64,000 nucleotides of DNA from Arthrobacter sp. 35W (GCF_000482545.1 NZ_KI519454.1:1612001-1676000), one strand, 5' to 3'. Positions 9,028-19,094 are shown, counted from the stretch's first letter. The notes: a model not told the origin generated them from the sequence alone. A program made the numbers and translations.

Positions 9028-10841
9028 AGGTACTGCCCCGTGTTGGACATGGTCTCCAGCGTCTTGCCCGGCTCCTGTCCGGCCTTGCCCTGCACGATGG
9101 TGCGGATGTAGGTGATCCGCTCGCCCTTCTTGCCGGAGATGCGCGCCCAATCGTCGGGATTGGTGGTGTTGGGCATGTCCTCGTGTTCGCGGAATTCATC
9201 CACCACTGCGCGGAGCAGGTGGTCGATCCGGATGCCCTTCTCCCCCAGCGTCAGCAGATCCTTGATGGCATACTTCTTGGCCCTGTCGACCACATTCTGG
9301 ATCACGGCACCGGAGTTGAAGTCCTTGAAGTAGAGCATCTCCGTGTCGCCGTTGGCGTAGGTGACCTCCAGGTACTCATTGGACTTCTCCGTGGAGTACA
9401 TGGCCTCCACCGTGCGCTGGATCATCGCAGCCACGGTCGCCATCGCATCCCCGCCGTTGGCGGCAATGTCGTCGGCGTGGAAGGGCAGATCCGTGCTGAT
9501 GTACTTGGCGAAAATGTCAGCTGCGGCCTCGGCGTCGGGGCGCTGGATCTTGACCTTCACATCCAACCGGCCCGGGCGCAGGATGGCCGGGTCGATCATG
9601 TCCTCGCGGTTGGAGGCACCGATGACAATCACGTTGTCCAGCCGCTCCACGCCGTCGATCTCGCTCAGCAGCTGGGGCACGATGGTGGTTTCCACATCCG
9701 AGGAGATGCCTGTGCCGCGGGTGCGGAACAGCGAGTCCATCTCGTCGAAGAAGACGACGACGGCGCTGCCGTCCGCGGCCTTCTCCCGGGCGCGGGAGAA
9801 GATCAGCCGGATCTGGCGCTCCGTCTCGCCCACGTACTTGTCCAGCAGCTCCGGGCCCTTGATGTTCAGGAAGTAGCTCTTCTGGTCGCGCACGCCGGAG
9901 CGCTCGGCGGCCCGGGCCGCGAGGGAGTTGGCCACGGCCTTGGCGATAAGGGTCTTGCCACAGCCGGGCGGGCCGTAGAGCAGGATGCCCTTGGGCGGCT
10001 TGAGCCCGTGCTCGCGGTAGAGGTCCGGGTGCAGGAAGGGAAGTTCGACGGCGTCGCGGATCTGTTCGATCTGCGGGCCCAGTCCACCGATGTCGGCGTA
10101 GGAAATGTCGGGCACTTCCTCCAGGATCAGATTCTCCACCTCGGAGCGCGGAATCTTCTCCAGCCCGTAGCCGGTGCGCGTGTCGACGCTGAGGGCATCG
10201 CCCACGCGCAGCTTGATGGCCTGCAGCGCACCGGAGAGGCGGATGACCTTCTCCTCATCGGCACGGCCGGTGACCAGCGCACGGTCCGAGCCCAGCAGCT
10301 CCTTGACCGTGACAAGTTCACCCACCCGGTCGAAGCCCAGGGCGGCCACCACCGTGAAGGATTCGTTCAGCAGCACCTCCTGGCCCACGCTGACCTGGCG
10401 GATGTTCACCAGCGGGCTGAGCCCCACGCGCATCTTGCGGCCGGAGGTGAAGACGTCAACGCTTTCCTCGGTGGCGGCCATCCCCGATGCACCCGCCGAG
10501 GGGTGGCGGCGGGGATTGATCTGCATCAGGGTGCCGAAGCTGTACGGCGCCTGGCCGTCGTTCTCCAGTGCCGTGCGGAGCTTGAGGATCTCTGATTTGG
10601 CCGTCTCGAGCATGCTGACCAGCCGGGTGTTGTTCCCGGTGGCGGCGGCCAATTGGCGGTCCAGATTGCGCAGCTTGTCGCGGAGCACATTCAGCGCCCG
10701 CTCCGCCGCGGCCTGTTGGGCCGGGCCCGTCGGATAGACGGGACCCGATGGTGCTGGCCCCAAGGGCACAGGCGCCTGCGGTGTGGTCTCCTCGATGCCC
10801 ATGGCATCCTCTGGGGAGTGTCCGGTTGTCGGTTCGCTCAT
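9024..10841 (-). CDS. arc: proteasome-associated AAA ATPase (ARC/Mpa)
   Basis: Ring-shaped unfoldase that recognises Pup and feeds substrates to the 20S core. Order in the 605-residue chain: disordered N-terminus; coiled coil about 42-95 that binds Pup; OB-fold domains about 98-235; AAA domain with Walker A GPPGCGKT (290-297) and Walker B VVFFDEMD (about 362-369). The last three residues QYL form the HbYX-type tail that docks in PrcA and opens the gate. The ATG at 10841 has GGAAGGACACC upstream; the frame is open 13 codons further. It overlaps dop by 4 bases. Also named mpa. Confidence 0.96.
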   Translation of the reverse strand: MSEPTTGHSPEDAMGIEETTPQAPVPLGPAPSGPVYPTGPAQQAAAERALNVLRDKLRNLDRQLAAATGNNTRLVSMLETAKSEILKLRTALENDGQAPYSFGTLMQINPRRHPSAGASGMAATEESVDVFTSGRKMRVGLSPLVNIRQVSVGQEVLLNESFTVVAALGFDRVGELVTVKELLGSDRALVTGRADEEKVIRLSGALQAIKLRVGDALSVDTRTGYGLEKIPRSEVENLILEEVPDISYADIGGLGPQIEQIRDAVELPFLHPDLYREHGLKPPKGILLYGPPGCGKTLIAKAVANSLAARAAERSGVRDQKSYFLNIKGPELLDKYVGETERQIRLIFSRAREKAADGSAVVVFFDEMDSLFRTRGTGISSDVETTIVPQLLSEIDGVERLDNVIVIGASNREDMIDPAILRPGRLDVKVKIQRPDAEAAADIFAKYISTDLPFHADDIAANGGDAMATVAAMIQRTVEAMYSTEKSNEYLEVTYANGDTEMLYFKDFNSGAVIQNVVDRAKKYAIKDLLTLGEKGIRIDHLLRAVVDEFREHEDMPNTTNPDDWARISGKKGERITYIRTIVQGKAGQEPGKTLETMSNTGQYL

Positions 10842-10877
10842 GATCCTGGTGTCCTTCCCGCTTAGCGCCCTGCGGCA

Positions 10878-10911
10878 CAACGGCCGGCGGTCAAGAAGAC
10901 CGCCGCCGTTG
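10878..10911. terminator. hairpin between trmI and arc
   Basis: Inverted repeat with arms CAACGGCCGGCGGTC and GACCGCCGCCGTTG (one bulged base) around a 5-base loop. It lies after the trmI stop on the minus strand and 37 bases before the arc start. There is no clear T-run, so it could be a terminator or a leader structure for the proteasome operon. The operon promoter is not obvious but must lie within this 98-base gap or upstream. Confidence 0.5.
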
Positions 10912-10939
10912 CTCTAGACCATAGTCCTCTTGGCCCGCA

Positions 10940-12007
10940 TTAGTCCTCTTTTACAGCTTCAACGCTTTCTTCGCCGCGAGTGTTTCGCTGCGTCCGCTTG
11001 GTCTGCACCGTGGAGGCGGCGTCGCGGGCGGCGCGGCGGAGCTTGCGGTCCGAGACGGCACGCTCCCCCACGGCCTCGGGGGTCCAGGCGTTCAGATCCT
11101 CTTCGCTGAACTCGGCCTTGACCTTCTTCTTCAGGTTCAGGCCGGTGACGCCGTCGGCGAGGCGGCGGGTGACCATCAGGAAGCCGGTGTGGGCCACCAT
11201 GCGGTGGTCCGGGCGCACGGCCAGGCCCTCCAGGTGCCAGCCGCGGACCATGGATTCCCAGGCGTCGGGCTCGGTGAAGCGGCCGTCGGCGCGGATGGCC
11301 TCGGCGGTGCGGGACAGCTGGGTGACGGTGGCAACGTAGTTGATCCACACGCCGCCGGGGGCAAGCACGGTGGCTACAGCGTCGATGCACTCCCAGGGTG
11401 CCAGCATGTCCAGGACCACGCGGTCCACGCTGCCGGGGGCCTCCTGGGCCACCACTTCGTCCTGGAAGTCGCCCAGGGAGATCTTCCACGCCGGGTGCGG
11501 ACCGCCGAAGATGGTTTCCACGTTGCCGCGGGCGATGTCGGCGAACTCCTCACGGCGTTCGAAGGAGTGCAGGTAGCCGCCGTCGCCCACTGCACGCAGC
11601 AGCGAGATGGACAGGGCGCCGGAGCCCACGCCGGCCTCAACCACGCGGGCGCCGGGGTAGATGTCCGCCATGGTGACAATCTGGCCGGCATCCTTGGGGT
11701 AGACGACGGCGGCACCGCGGGGCATGGAGAGGACGAAGTCGCTCAGCAGCGGGCGCAGGGCCTGGTAGATCTGGCCAACGTTGCTCTCCACCATGGAGCC
11801 CTCGGGCTTGCCGATCAGCTCATCGTGGTTCAGGAAGCCCTTGTGCGTGTGGTACGCCGTACCCGGGGTCAGGGTGATGGTGTTCATGCGGCCGCGCTCG
11901 TCGGTCAACTGCACGCGTTCGCCCGCCCGGAAGGGACCCCGCCTCACTGCGGCGCCATGAGGTTCCGGCCCCTGCACGGGAGGGGTCGTGGGGGTGTTCT
12001 GGCTCAT
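10940..12007 (-). CDS. trmI: tRNA (adenine-58-N1)-methyltransferase TrmI
   Basis: Uses S-adenosylmethionine to methylate A58 in the T-loop of tRNA. The 355-residue protein has an N-terminal beta domain (GPFRAGERVQLTDERGR), the segment MPRGAAVVYPKDAGQI typical of TrmI, and the SAM-binding motif VEAGVGSGALSISLLRAVG near the middle. The C-terminal tail is Lys/Arg-rich and then acidic. The ATG at 12007 is preferred over an in-frame start 21 codons upstream because the extension is not conserved in style. This gene regularly sits upstream of arc in actinobacteria. Confidence 0.92.
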   Translation of the reverse strand: MSQNTPTTPPVQGPEPHGAAVRRGPFRAGERVQLTDERGRMNTITLTPGTAYHTHKGFLNHDELIGKPEGSMVESNVGQIYQALRPLLSDFVLSMPRGAAVVYPKDAGQIVTMADIYPGARVVEAGVGSGALSISLLRAVGDGGYLHSFERREEFADIARGNVETIFGGPHPAWKISLGDFQDEVVAQEAPGSVDRVVLDMLAPWECIDAVATVLAPGGVWINYVATVTQLSRTAEAIRADGRFTEPDAWESMVRGWHLEGLAVRPDHRMVAHTGFLMVTRRLADGVTGLNLKKKVKAEFSEEDLNAWTPEAVGERAVSDRKLRRAARDAASTVQTKRTQRNTRGEESVEAVKED

Positions 12008-12107
12008 AACTGTTGGATCCGTTCCTGGCGTTGGGTCATTGCGTAGCGGCCGTGGGGGCCGGTGATTCAAGCGTGGGGTGCGCGGGCCGGGCCCGTGCGG
12101 GGTGCGC

Positions 12108-13280
12108 TCAGCGCGGTTTTCTCGGGTCCGGCCTTCCGGTGATGGCAGCGACCACCACTTCCTGGCTGAGGATGCCCGTCACCTGGCCGCGGAGGTCGAT
12201 CACCACATATTCGCCGCCGCCGAGCTGGGCAAGATACTGTACCAGTTCCGTTCCGGCGGCGCTTTGGGGCACATAGGCTCCGGGCGCCAGATTGCGCGCC
12301 ACGGCCGTTGCCGGCGTCGTCGTGGCTGCGGCGGGAGGCACGCTGGCGAGCACTTGCTCATCCACCACTGCCACCGGCCGGCCCTCGGGGCTGCACAACA
12401 CCAGAACCTCCACCGGGTGGCTGGCACGCAGGGTCCACAGGCTGGCGACGGTGGAGGCGGCCGGCACACCGATGGCCGGCGAGGCCAGGGCTCCGGCGCT
12501 GATGGCCGGCAGGCGCAGGCGCATCCTGGCGTTGGTGATGGCGGCGCTGGCCCCCAGCCACAGGAAGCCGGCGATGAACAGGGTCAGCAGAATGGTGGTG
12601 GTGCTGGGCTCGCTGCCCTGCACCAGCGGCAGCCCGATGCCGGCGACCACCAGCAGAACGACGACGACGCGCCCGGCCCAGCCTGCGGCAACGGTGCCCT
12701 TCTCCTGGCTGCCCGTGACCTTCCAGACGATGGTCTCCACCAGGCGTCCGCCGTCCAGCGGCAGGCCCGGCAGGATGTTGAAGGCCCCGATGAGGAAATT
12801 GGCCCAGACAAAGATGTTGGCCAGCGTGGTCAGCACCGCCGCTTCCATCGTGCTGGGCTCAGGGGCGGCGAGCAGCAGGACCCAGGCGGCACCGGCCAGC
12901 ACAAAGTTGGCCACCGGCCCGGCGAAGGCCACCACGAGGGAGCGGCCCGGCGTCGCCGTGAAGTTTTCAAATTGGGTGTGCCCGCCCCAGAGGTTGAGCA
13001 CGATCTTTTCGGTGGGCCACTTGTAGACCTTGGCGGCCAGCGCATGCGCCAGCTCGTGCACCAGCACGGAGAAGAGCAGCAGCAGGGCGTAGACGAACGC
13101 CACAACATAGGACCAATTGCCCAGCCCGCGGTACACGCTGCCCAGTTGTGGGCCGAAGACCAGCACGGTGAAGGCGGCAATGATGAACCACGAGTAGGCC
13201 AGGATGATCGGGATGCCGGCAATGCGGCCCAGGGGTATGCCTTCCCGGCGCGTCTTGGTGCCGTTGGGGGCCGAGCTCAC
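12108..13280 (-). CDS. site-2 protease family membrane metalloprotease with CBS-like C-terminus
   Basis: A 390-residue intramembrane zinc protease of the M50 type. The motif HELAH (His75, Glu76, His79) lies in a membrane helix, and the second signature NILPGLPLDGGR supplies the metal-binding Asp. About six hydrophobic segments follow residues 20-265. The C-terminal 130 residues resemble a pair of diverged CBS domains (VVDEQVLASV; YVVIDLRGQVTGIL), common in this subgroup. The GTG start overlaps the HAD stop as GTGA. Substrate unknown; cleavage of membrane regulators is the family role. Confidence 0.9.
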   Translation of the reverse strand: MSSAPNGTKTRREGIPLGRIAGIPIILAYSWFIIAAFTVLVFGPQLGSVYRGLGNWSYVVAFVYALLLLFSVLVHELAHALAAKVYKWPTEKIVLNLWGGHTQFENFTATPGRSLVVAFAGPVANFVLAGAAWVLLLAAPEPSTMEAAVLTTLANIFVWANFLIGAFNILPGLPLDGGRLVETIVWKVTGSQEKGTVAAGWAGRVVVVLLVVAGIGLPLVQGSEPSTTTILLTLFIAGFLWLGASAAITNARMRLRLPAISAGALASPAIGVPAASTVASLWTLRASHPVEVLVLCSPEGRPVAVVDEQVLASVPPAAATTTPATAVARNLAPGAYVPQSAAGTELVQYLAQLGGGEYVVIDLRGQVTGILSQEVVVAAITGRPDPRKPR

Positions 13281-14050
13281 GCGAGACCGCCGTCGGCGTG
13301 CTGTGCCACCACCAGCCGCAGATCCAACGCGCCGCGTCCGGCCAGCGTGGTCCACGTGGCGCGGCCTGCGGCGGGAGCCATCGGAACAGCGTGCGGGATG
13401 GCAATCGTCGCCACCCCGGAGGCCATGGCGCTGGCGACGCCGGGGACGGAATCCTCAAGGGCCACACAGTTGGAGATGCCAAGGTCCGGGTCCGTCGCCT
13501 GGAGCCGTTCGACGGCGGCCAGGTACGGCTCCGGATGGGGTTTGCCGTTGGCCACCATGTCGCCGGTGATCAGGAATTCAAAGTAGGGGTGGTCCAGTGC
13601 GTCGACGATTTCGCGGGCCATCGGGCCCTCGCTCATCGTCACCAGGGCGCAGCGGACATCGTTCTGCCACAGATCGTGCAGCAGCTCCCGCGCGCCCGGG
13701 CGCCAGGGCACGTCCTGCCGGACGCGGTCCATGACCTGGCCGGAGAGGAAATCGATGATCTCGCGGACGGAGAGGTCGACGCCGGCCTCTTGGAGGATTC
13801 CGGCGGAGGTCCCCAGGGCCTGACCGACCAAGGTCATGGCGTGCTCGTCCGTCCACGTGCCGCCGTGGGCCTTGACCAGGTCCTTTTCGGCTTGGATCCA
13901 ATACGGTTCCGTATCCACCAGGGTGCCGTCCATGTCCCACAGGGCGGCCTTGAGCTGCCCCTTCGCGGGGATGGCACCGGATGCGGTGCCGGCGGCGGAG
14001 GCGGCCACGGGCAGGGCGGACGGATGATCGGGCGCGGCGGTGGAATGCAT
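13277..14050 (-). CDS. HAD-family phosphatase
   Basis: A 257-residue haloacid-dehalogenase-type hydrolase. Motif I is ALWDMDGTLVDTE with nucleophile Asp39 and acid/base Asp41; VTMSEG supplies a motif II-like region and the EDSVPGVASAMASG segment near the C-terminus is motif IV. The cap domain lies between. The pattern is that of sugar- or glycerol-phosphate phosphatases (beta-phosphoglucomutase-like), but the substrate cannot be fixed. Its stop overlaps the start of the site-2 protease gene, so the two are translationally coupled. Confidence 0.9.
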   Translation of the reverse strand: MHSTAAPDHPSALPVAASAAGTASGAIPAKGQLKAALWDMDGTLVDTEPYWIQAEKDLVKAHGGTWTDEHAMTLVGQALGTSAGILQEAGVDLSVREIIDFLSGQVMDRVRQDVPWRPGARELLHDLWQNDVRCALVTMSEGPMAREIVDALDHPYFEFLITGDMVANGKPHPEPYLAAVERLQATDPDLGISNCVALEDSVPGVASAMASGVATIAIPHAVPMAPAAGRATWTTLAGRGALDLRLVVAQHADGGLA

Positions 14051-14219
14051 ACGGCCAGTCTACGTGGCCAAGCGGACAGCCCTTTCACGCCTCCCCCGCG
14101 GGTCCGGGGCCCCAGCGGGCGTCCTGGGGCGGGTTGGTGCCGCCCGGCGCGCCGCCGGAGCCACGCCGTGGGCGAAGAGGATATCGGCACCGGGCTCGGC
14201 GTCGTAGGGTGGAGAGGTG

Positions 14220-15107
14220 ATGAGCTTCAACGAAGGTGAGCAGACCCCGCAGCCACGGCTGATTGAGCCGGTGGAGCCAAACCGGCGCGCCACTGTGATG
14301 TTGGCGGCCTTTGAGGGCTGGAACGACGCCGGCGAGGCGGCCAGCGACGCCCTGAAGTATCTGCACAGGCTCTGGGATGCCAAGAAGCTGGCCACCATCG
14401 ACCCCGATGAGTACTACGACTTCCAGTTCACGCGTCCCACGGTGCGCCGGACGGCCGACGGTGGACGCCGGATCAAATGGCCCGCCACGAAGATTGCCAA
14501 GGCCTCCATCCCCGGCACCTCGATCGACGTCATCTTTGTCCACGGCATCGAGCCGTCCTACAAGTGGCGGACCTACACCGCCGAGCTGCTGGCCCACGCC
14601 GCCGCACTGAACGTGAACTATGTGGTGCTGGTGGGTGCCCTGCTGGCGGATGTTCCGCACAGCCGCCCCATCCCGGTGACCACCACGAGCGATGACGACG
14701 AACTGCGTGAGCGGCTGAACCTGGAGGCCTCCCAATACGAGGGCCCCATCGGCATTGTCGGCGTGCTGGGCGAACTGGCCCTGCTGGCCGGCCTGCCCAC
14801 CGTATCCCTGTGGGCGGCGGTGCCGCACTATGTGGCCCAGGCCCCCTCGCCGAAGGCCCAGCTGGCGCTGCTGCACCAGATCGAGGATCTGCTCCAGGTG
14901 CCGCTGGACGTCGACGACCTTGCCGAGGACGCCCAGGCCTGGGAACGCGGCGTGGATGAACTCGCCACCGAGGACGCCGAGATTGCCGCCTATGTGCACC
15001 AGCTCGAGGAAGCCAAGGACACGGCCGACCTGCCGGAGGCCAGCGGCGAGTCCATCGCCAAGGAATTCGAGCGCTACCTCAAGCGCCGCGGCCGCGACCT
15101 GCCGTAG
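14220..15107 (+). CDS. PAC2 (proteasome assembly chaperone 2) family protein
   Basis: A 295-residue protein of the PAC2 family. Typical features are MLAAFEGWNDAGEAAS near residue 25, GIEPSYKWRTYTAELL, the VVLVGALLADVPHSRP segment, and GIVGVLGELALLAGLPTVSLWAAVPHYVA. Family members lie near Pup-proteasome genes in many actinobacteria, but a role in proteasome assembly is not proven. The ATG at 14220 has GGAG 5 bases before it; a GTG one codon earlier is too close. A TAGGGT about 10 bases before the start could serve as -10 box. Transcribed divergently from the HAD gene. Confidence 0.88.
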   Translation: MSFNEGEQTPQPRLIEPVEPNRRATVMLAAFEGWNDAGEAASDALKYLHRLWDAKKLATIDPDEYYDFQFTRPTVRRTADGGRRIKWPATKIAKASIPGTSIDVIFVHGIEPSYKWRTYTAELLAHAAALNVNYVVLVGALLADVPHSRPIPVTTTSDDDELRERLNLEASQYEGPIGIVGVLGELALLAGLPTVSLWAAVPHYVAQAPSPKAQLALLHQIEDLLQVPLDVDDLAEDAQAWERGVDELATEDAEIAAYVHQLEEAKDTADLPEASGESIAKEFERYLKRRGRDLP

Positions 15108-15173
15108 GCATTAAGCAACTGGGTGGGCCCACGGTTGCGAGGCCCCCACGGCGAGCCTGCGAGCCGCGGGAGC

Positions 15174-15233
15174 AACTGGGGCGCAGCAACTGTCGAAAAC
15201 ATCGTGTTTTCGTGCAGTTGCTGCGCCCCAGTT
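15174..15233. terminator. bidirectional terminator-like hairpin between PAC2 and mshC genes
   Basis: Perfect 19-base arms (AACTGGGGCGCAGCAACTG at 15174-15192 and its complement at 15215-15233) enclose a second 8-base stem (CGAAAACA/TGTTTTCG) with a 3-base loop. It separates the convergent PAC2 and mshC genes and ends in TTTTG. The 60 bases before it contain related words (GCAACTGGG at 15114 and 15173), so it may also belong to a dispersed intergenic repeat. Confidence 0.75.
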
Positions 15234-15243
15234 TTGCGTTTTG

Positions 15244-16545
15244 CTAGAGAACGACGCCGAGGAGGGATTCCACGGTGTCGGCGAAGATGGCCGCATCGAG
15301 CTCCGACGGCGTGTCGGCCGGTGCCGTCGCGTCCAGCCAGGCATCGATGGCGGCGAGGGCGCGCGGCGCGTCCAAGTCCGCGGCGATCGCCGCACGGATG
15401 TCGCCAAGCACCAGCATCGCCGAACCACCCGGCAGCGTGGGCATGCGCTCACGCCAGCGGGCCAGACGGGTCTGGGCCTGCTCCAGCAGTTCGCCCGTCC
15501 AGAACCAATCACTGCGGTAGTGGTTGGCGAGGATGGCCAGACGGATGGCCGCCGGGTCGACGCCGTCGGCGCGCAGCTTGGAGACGAGCACCAGGTTTCC
15601 CTTGGACTTGCTCATCTTCTCGCCGTCCAGGCCCACCATGCCGGTGTGCGTGTAGTGCTGGGCCATCTGCACCTCGGCGAGGGCAAAGGCGTGGCCGGCA
15701 CCCATCTCGTGGTGCGGGAAGACCAGGTCCGATCCCCCGCCCTGGACGGTGAAGGGCTCCGGCAGGAAGCGCTGGGCGATCACCGTGCATTCGATGTGCC
15801 AGCCGGGCCGGCCGGCGCCAAGGCTGCCGCCCTCCCAGCTGGGCTCGCCCTCGCGGGCCACACGCCACAGCAGGGCGTCCAGCGGGTGCCGCTTGCCGGG
15901 GCGCTGCGGGTCTCCGCCGCGCTCGGCGAACACCGGGAGCATTTCCTCTTCGGTCAGTCCGGAGATCTGCCCCAGCCACCACGGACCCTCGTAGCCTTCG
16001 CCGTGGGCCGAGGCCGAGGCGGCCTCGACGCTGAAGTAGATGTCGCCGTCGGGCTCTCCGGATTTGCCAGCATCGCCGGCGGCGCCGGCAACTGCATAGG
16101 CAAGGCCCTTGGCCATGAGCTTTTCAATCTCCGGCACAATCCACTCGATGGCCTCGACGGCGCCGATGTAGCGCTCGGGCCCGACGACGTTCAACGCCTC
16201 CATGTCGGAGCGGAAGAGGGCCGTCTGCTCCAGGGCCAGCTCGCGCCAGTCCACGCCGTCGCGGATGGCCCGCTCCAGCAGCGGATCGTCGACGTCGGTG
16301 ACGTTCTGCACATAGGACACCGTGGCCCCTGCGTCGCGCCAGGCGCGGTTGAGCAGGTCGAAGCCAACATAGGTGGCAGCGTGGCCCATGTGGGTGGCGT
16401 CATACGGGGTAATGCCGCAGACGTAGAGGCTCGCGGCATCCTGGACGGGAAGCGGAACCACTTTGCCCGCTCCGGTCTCAAACAATTGCAGGGCAGGCAT
16501 GGTGCCGGGGAGCTCGGGCACGGGACGGGACTTCCAACTTTTCAC
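15244..16545 (-). CDS. mshC: L-cysteine:1D-myo-inositol 2-amino-2-deoxy-alpha-D-glucopyranoside ligase MshC
   Basis: Third step of mycothiol synthesis: ATP-dependent joining of cysteine to glucosaminyl-inositol. The 433-residue sequence is a class I cysteinyl-tRNA synthetase-like enzyme: [14 protein letters not shown] near residue 43 (HIGH-type motif THMGHA), zinc ligands Cys43, Cys253 and a His in [11 protein letters not shown], and KMSKSKGN at about 310-317. It differs from CysS by the short C-terminus and the MshC-specific segments. GTG start. UppP lies 9 bases upstream, and co-occurrence with the Pup locus is typical of actinobacteria. Confidence 0.95.
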   Translation of the reverse strand: MKSWKSRPVPELPGTMPALQLFETGAGKVVPLPVQDAASLYVCGITPYDATHMGHAATYVGFDLLNRAWRDAGATVSYVQNVTDVDDPLLERAIRDGVDWRELALEQTALFRSDMEALNVVGPERYIGAVEAIEWIVPEIEKLMAKGLAYAVAGAAGDAGKSGEPDGDIYFSVEAASASAHGEGYEGPWWLGQISGLTEEEMLPVFAERGGDPQRPGKRHPLDALLWRVAREGEPSWEGGSLGAGRPGWHIECTVIAQRFLPEPFTVQGGGSDLVFPHHEMGAGHAFALAEVQMAQHYTHTGMVGLDGEKMSKSKGNLVLVSKLRADGVDPAAIRLAILANHYRSDWFWTGELLEQAQTRLARWRERMPTLPGGSAMLVLGDIRAAIAADLDAPRALAAIDAWLDATAPADTPSELDAAIFADTVESLLGVVL

Positions 16546-16554
16546 GTCTCTAGC

Positions 16555-17397
16555 CTACTGTCCGGGGGTAATGACGTTGAATCCAAGCAGCAGGAACAGC
16601 AGCAGACCCAAGGCAATCCGGTACCAGACAAAGATGCTGTAGCTCTTGGACGAGATGTACTTCAAGAACCAGCCGATGATCAGGTAGCCGACCACGAACG
16701 CCACCACCGTGGCCAGGATGGTCTCCGGGATGCCGAAGGGACCCTGCGCCCCCTCGTGCTGGGCAAAGATCTTGTACAGCTCATAAAGGCCGGCACCGAA
16801 GACGGCGGGGATGGCCAGCAGGAATGAATACCGGGCCGCGGCCTGGCGGGTGTAGCCCATCAGTAGACCCGCGGTGATGGTGCCCCCGGAGCGGGACACG
16901 CCGGGGATGAGCGCCAGGGCCTGGGCGAAGCCATAGAGAATGCCGTGCTTGTAGCTCAGGTCCTTGAGTTCGCGCTGGTGCTTGCCGACGGCGTCGGCCA
17001 CGGCCAGGATCAGGCCGAAGACAATCAGCGTTGTCGCAACGATCCACAAGTTACGCAATGTGTTCTCAATGGCATGCTGGAACAGCACTCCCAGGGCCAC
17101 AATGGGCAGGCTGCCCAGAATCACCAGCCAGCCCATCCGGACGTCGGGGTCATTCTTGGGCAGGCGGCCGCGCAGCGAGCCAAACCAGGCCGTGATGATC
17201 CGCACGATGTCCCGCCAGAAATAGACGATGACGGCGGTCTCCGTGCCAAGCTGCGTCACAGCGGTAAAGGCGGCACCGGGGTCCGCACCACTGGGCAGAA
17301 ACTTGCCCACCACAAAGAGGTGGGCGCTAGAGGAGATGGGCAGGAATTCGGTCAATCCTTGGATCAGACCAAGCAGGGCAGCTTCAAACCAGTTCAC
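16555..17397 (-). CDS. uppP: undecaprenyl-diphosphatase UppP (BacA)
   Basis: Integral membrane phosphatase that recycles undecaprenyl pyrophosphate to the carrier lipid for cell wall synthesis. The 280-residue protein has about eight hydrophobic helices and both signature regions: [18 protein letters not shown] near the N-terminus and [19 protein letters not shown] near the middle. GTG start, 9 bases upstream of mshC, probably the same operon. Length is normal for the family. Overproduction gives bacitracin tolerance in other species. Confidence 0.95.
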   Translation of the reverse strand: MNWFEAALLGLIQGLTEFLPISSSAHLFVVGKFLPSGADPGAAFTAVTQLGTETAVIVYFWRDIVRIITAWFGSLRGRLPKNDPDVRMGWLVILGSLPIVALGVLFQHAIENTLRNLWIVATTLIVFGLILAVADAVGKHQRELKDLSYKHGILYGFAQALALIPGVSRSGGTITAGLLMGYTRQAAARYSFLLAIPAVFGAGLYELYKIFAQHEGAQGPFGIPETILATVVAFVVGYLIIGWFLKYISSKSYSIFVWYRIALGLLLFLLLGFNVITPGQ

Positions 17398-17431
17398 CCA
17401 TTGAGCCTATGGCATCGCAGGAACCGGTCCG

Positions 17432-17462
17432 TTCCAGTGGTGTGCCACGTGGCACGTAAACT
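17432..17462 (+). promoter_or_regulatory. divergent promoter region with GTGCCACGTGGCAC palindrome; leaderless start for the reductase gene
   Basis: Between uppP and the aldo/keto reductase gene lies a perfect 14-base palindrome at 17442-17455. A -10-like TAAACT (17457-17462) stands 6 bases before the reductase ATG, with TTCCAG about 19 bases upstream as a weak -35. No ribosome binding site precedes the ATG, so a leaderless transcript is likely. The palindrome overlaps the spacer and could be a repressor site. Inference from layout. Confidence 0.45.
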
Positions 17463-17468
17463 GGCACA

Positions 17469-18407
17469 ATGCAGCAACGATTCGTCGGAACCAGTGGATT
17501 GCGCGTCTCAGCGCTGGCTTTGGGCACCATGGGATGGGGGGTGGAGACGGATGCAGACACCGCCCGCGCCCAGCTCGGTGCCTTCCTGGATGCCGGCGGC
17601 ACCACCGTGGACACCGCCGTCAGCTACGGCGAGGGCCGCAGCGAGGCGATCCTGGGTTCCATGATCGGAGACGTCGTGGCGCGCAGCGAAGTGGTGCTGG
17701 TCTCCAAGGCCGGCATCAGCCACCGGCGCGGACGGCGCATGGTGGATACATCCCGGCGCGCGATGCTGGCGGGGTTGGACGCGACGCTGGCCAGGCTGCG
17801 GACCGACCATCTTGACCTGTGGCTGACCCACGTCTGGGACGACAACGTGCCGCTGGATGAAACCCTCAGCGCCCTCGAATTGGCCGTCACCACCGGGCGT
17901 GTGCGCTACGCCGGTGTGTCCAACTACAACGGCTGGCAGCTGGCACGGGCCGCGACACTGTGCGACGCCGCCCTCGTCGCAAACCAGGTGGAATACTCCC
18001 TGCTGCAGCGCGGCGTCGAACATGAAGTGGTCCCCGCGGCAGAGCACATGGGCTCCGGCCTGCTGGCCTGGGCACCGCTGGGCCGCGGCGTGCTGACCGG
18101 AAAGTACCGCCGTTCGGTGCCAACCGATTCCCGCGGCGCCAGCAAGACCATGGCGGGCTACGTAGAGCCTTATCTGGGCGCCTCCGCAGCCAGCATCACC
18201 GAGGCGCTGGCAACGGCAGCCAAGGGCCTGGACCGGCAGCCGCTGGATGTCGCCTTGAGCTGGCTGTTGGCCCAGAACAACGTCGCAGGCGCCATCGTCG
18301 GGCCGCGCACCATCGAGCAGCTGGAACAGATCCTCGCCTCGTCACTGGAACCATTGCCTGAGCAGATTGCCGAAGTGCTTGAGGAAGTTTCGGCCACCAG
18401 GCGTTAG
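17469..18407 (+). CDS. aldo/keto reductase
   Basis: A 312-residue NAD(P)H-dependent oxidoreductase with the TIM-barrel plan. Catalytic residues can be placed: Asp and Tyr in TVDTAVSYGEG, Lys in VLVSKAG, and His in DLWLTHVWDD. The C-terminal cofactor-binding segment NNVAGAIVGPRTIEQLEQ fits the family. The N-terminus VGTSGLRVSALALGTMGWG is typical of the YhdN/Kv-beta-like group. No Shine-Dalgarno sequence is seen before the ATG. The stop overlaps by 4 bases, tail to tail, with the next gene. Substrate unknown. Confidence 0.92.
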   Translation: MQQRFVGTSGLRVSALALGTMGWGVETDADTARAQLGAFLDAGGTTVDTAVSYGEGRSEAILGSMIGDVVARSEVVLVSKAGISHRRGRRMVDTSRRAMLAGLDATLARLRTDHLDLWLTHVWDDNVPLDETLSALELAVTTGRVRYAGVSNYNGWQLARAATLCDAALVANQVEYSLLQRGVEHEVVPAAEHMGSGLLAWAPLGRGVLTGKYRRSVPTDSRGASKTMAGYVEPYLGASAASITEALATAAKGLDRQPLDVALSWLLAQNNVAGAIVGPRTIEQLEQILASSLEPLPEQIAEVLEEVSATRR

Positions 18408-18679
18408 TCGTCGATCGGCTCCAGGTCATCCTCGGCGTCGTCGAGCTCGTCCAGGTCCTCATCCTCTTCGTCTTCATCGCTCTCGTAGATGACAAGGGGC
18501 GTCACCTCGTTGAAACTGTCAAAGAGGGCCTCTTCGTAGACCTCAAAGGCGTCCACGACCGCCAGGTAGGCGTTCTCCACGGCCGGATCATCGTCCCCAC
18601 GGCGGCTTGCGGCCGCTGCCAGATGTTCCTCGAGAGCGGATGTAAGGGACTGCAATGCGGCACGCGGATCAATGCTCAT
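18404..18679 (-). CDS. small acidic protein, unknown function
   Basis: A 91-residue protein with an alpha-helical first half (residues 1-60, Ala/Leu/Glu-rich) and an extremely acidic C-terminal tail of about 30 residues made mainly of Asp and Glu. No catalytic motif or membrane segment is visible. Such proteins are common hypothetical entries in Arthrobacter-like genomes. ATG start. It overlaps the aldo/keto reductase gene by 4 bases at the stops. Confidence 0.75.
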   Translation of the reverse strand: MSIDPRAALQSLTSALEEHLAAAASRRGDDDPAVENAYLAVVDAFEVYEEALFDSFNEVTPLVIYESDEDEEDEDLDELDDAEDDLEPIDD

Positions 18680-18823
18680 GTTTAGAAGCTACCAGCGTGC
18701 CGGGCAATGCGTAACCCCACCTCTTTCCCGACTGTTTCACCACTCGTTGGCCACTCGGGAGCGGATGAAGAGAAGGCGCCGGGGTGGTTGCCCGACGGCG
18801 GAAACGGTGCACAATGGAGGGCA

Positions 18824-19057
18824 ATGAAGGAATCAATGACATCAGCGCCCGGCTTCCGGCAACGCGACTTTGCCCGTCAGTACGAGTACCTCGTCCTGAC
18901 GGTCAGCCCCACGGAATCACTGCCCCTGGCCCACCAGCGGCTGCGTGAGCACGCCGAGTACGGCAAGTGGGAATTGGAGCGCAGCCGCCTCTACATGGGC
19001 GGCGGACGGCAGTATTGGCTCCGCCGGCGGGTGTTCCGCGTGGAGCGCACCGTTTAG
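18824..19057 (+). CDS. DUF5703 family protein
   Basis: A 77-residue protein matching the small actinobacterial DUF5703 family: QYEYLVLTVSPTES, then LREHAEYGKWELERSRLYMGG and WLRRRVFRV. Function is unknown. The ATG at 18824 is chosen because TGGAGGG precedes it; the reading frame is open 39 codons upstream, but that part is intergenic in character. It lies alone between two minus-strand genes. The strongly basic C-terminus could bind nucleic acid or membrane, which is only a guess. Confidence 0.82.
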   Translation: MKESMTSAPGFRQRDFARQYEYLVLTVSPTESLPLAHQRLREHAEYGKWELERSRLYMGGGRQYWLRRRVFRVERTV

Positions 19058-19094
19058 GGCGGCAGACGCGCCCAGCGCAGGCCTGCCGCTTCTG

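Noticed and set aside
14085-14999. 304-codon minus-strand frame over the PAC2 gene
   Set aside because: Antisense to a gene with clear PAC2 motifs and a ribosome binding site.
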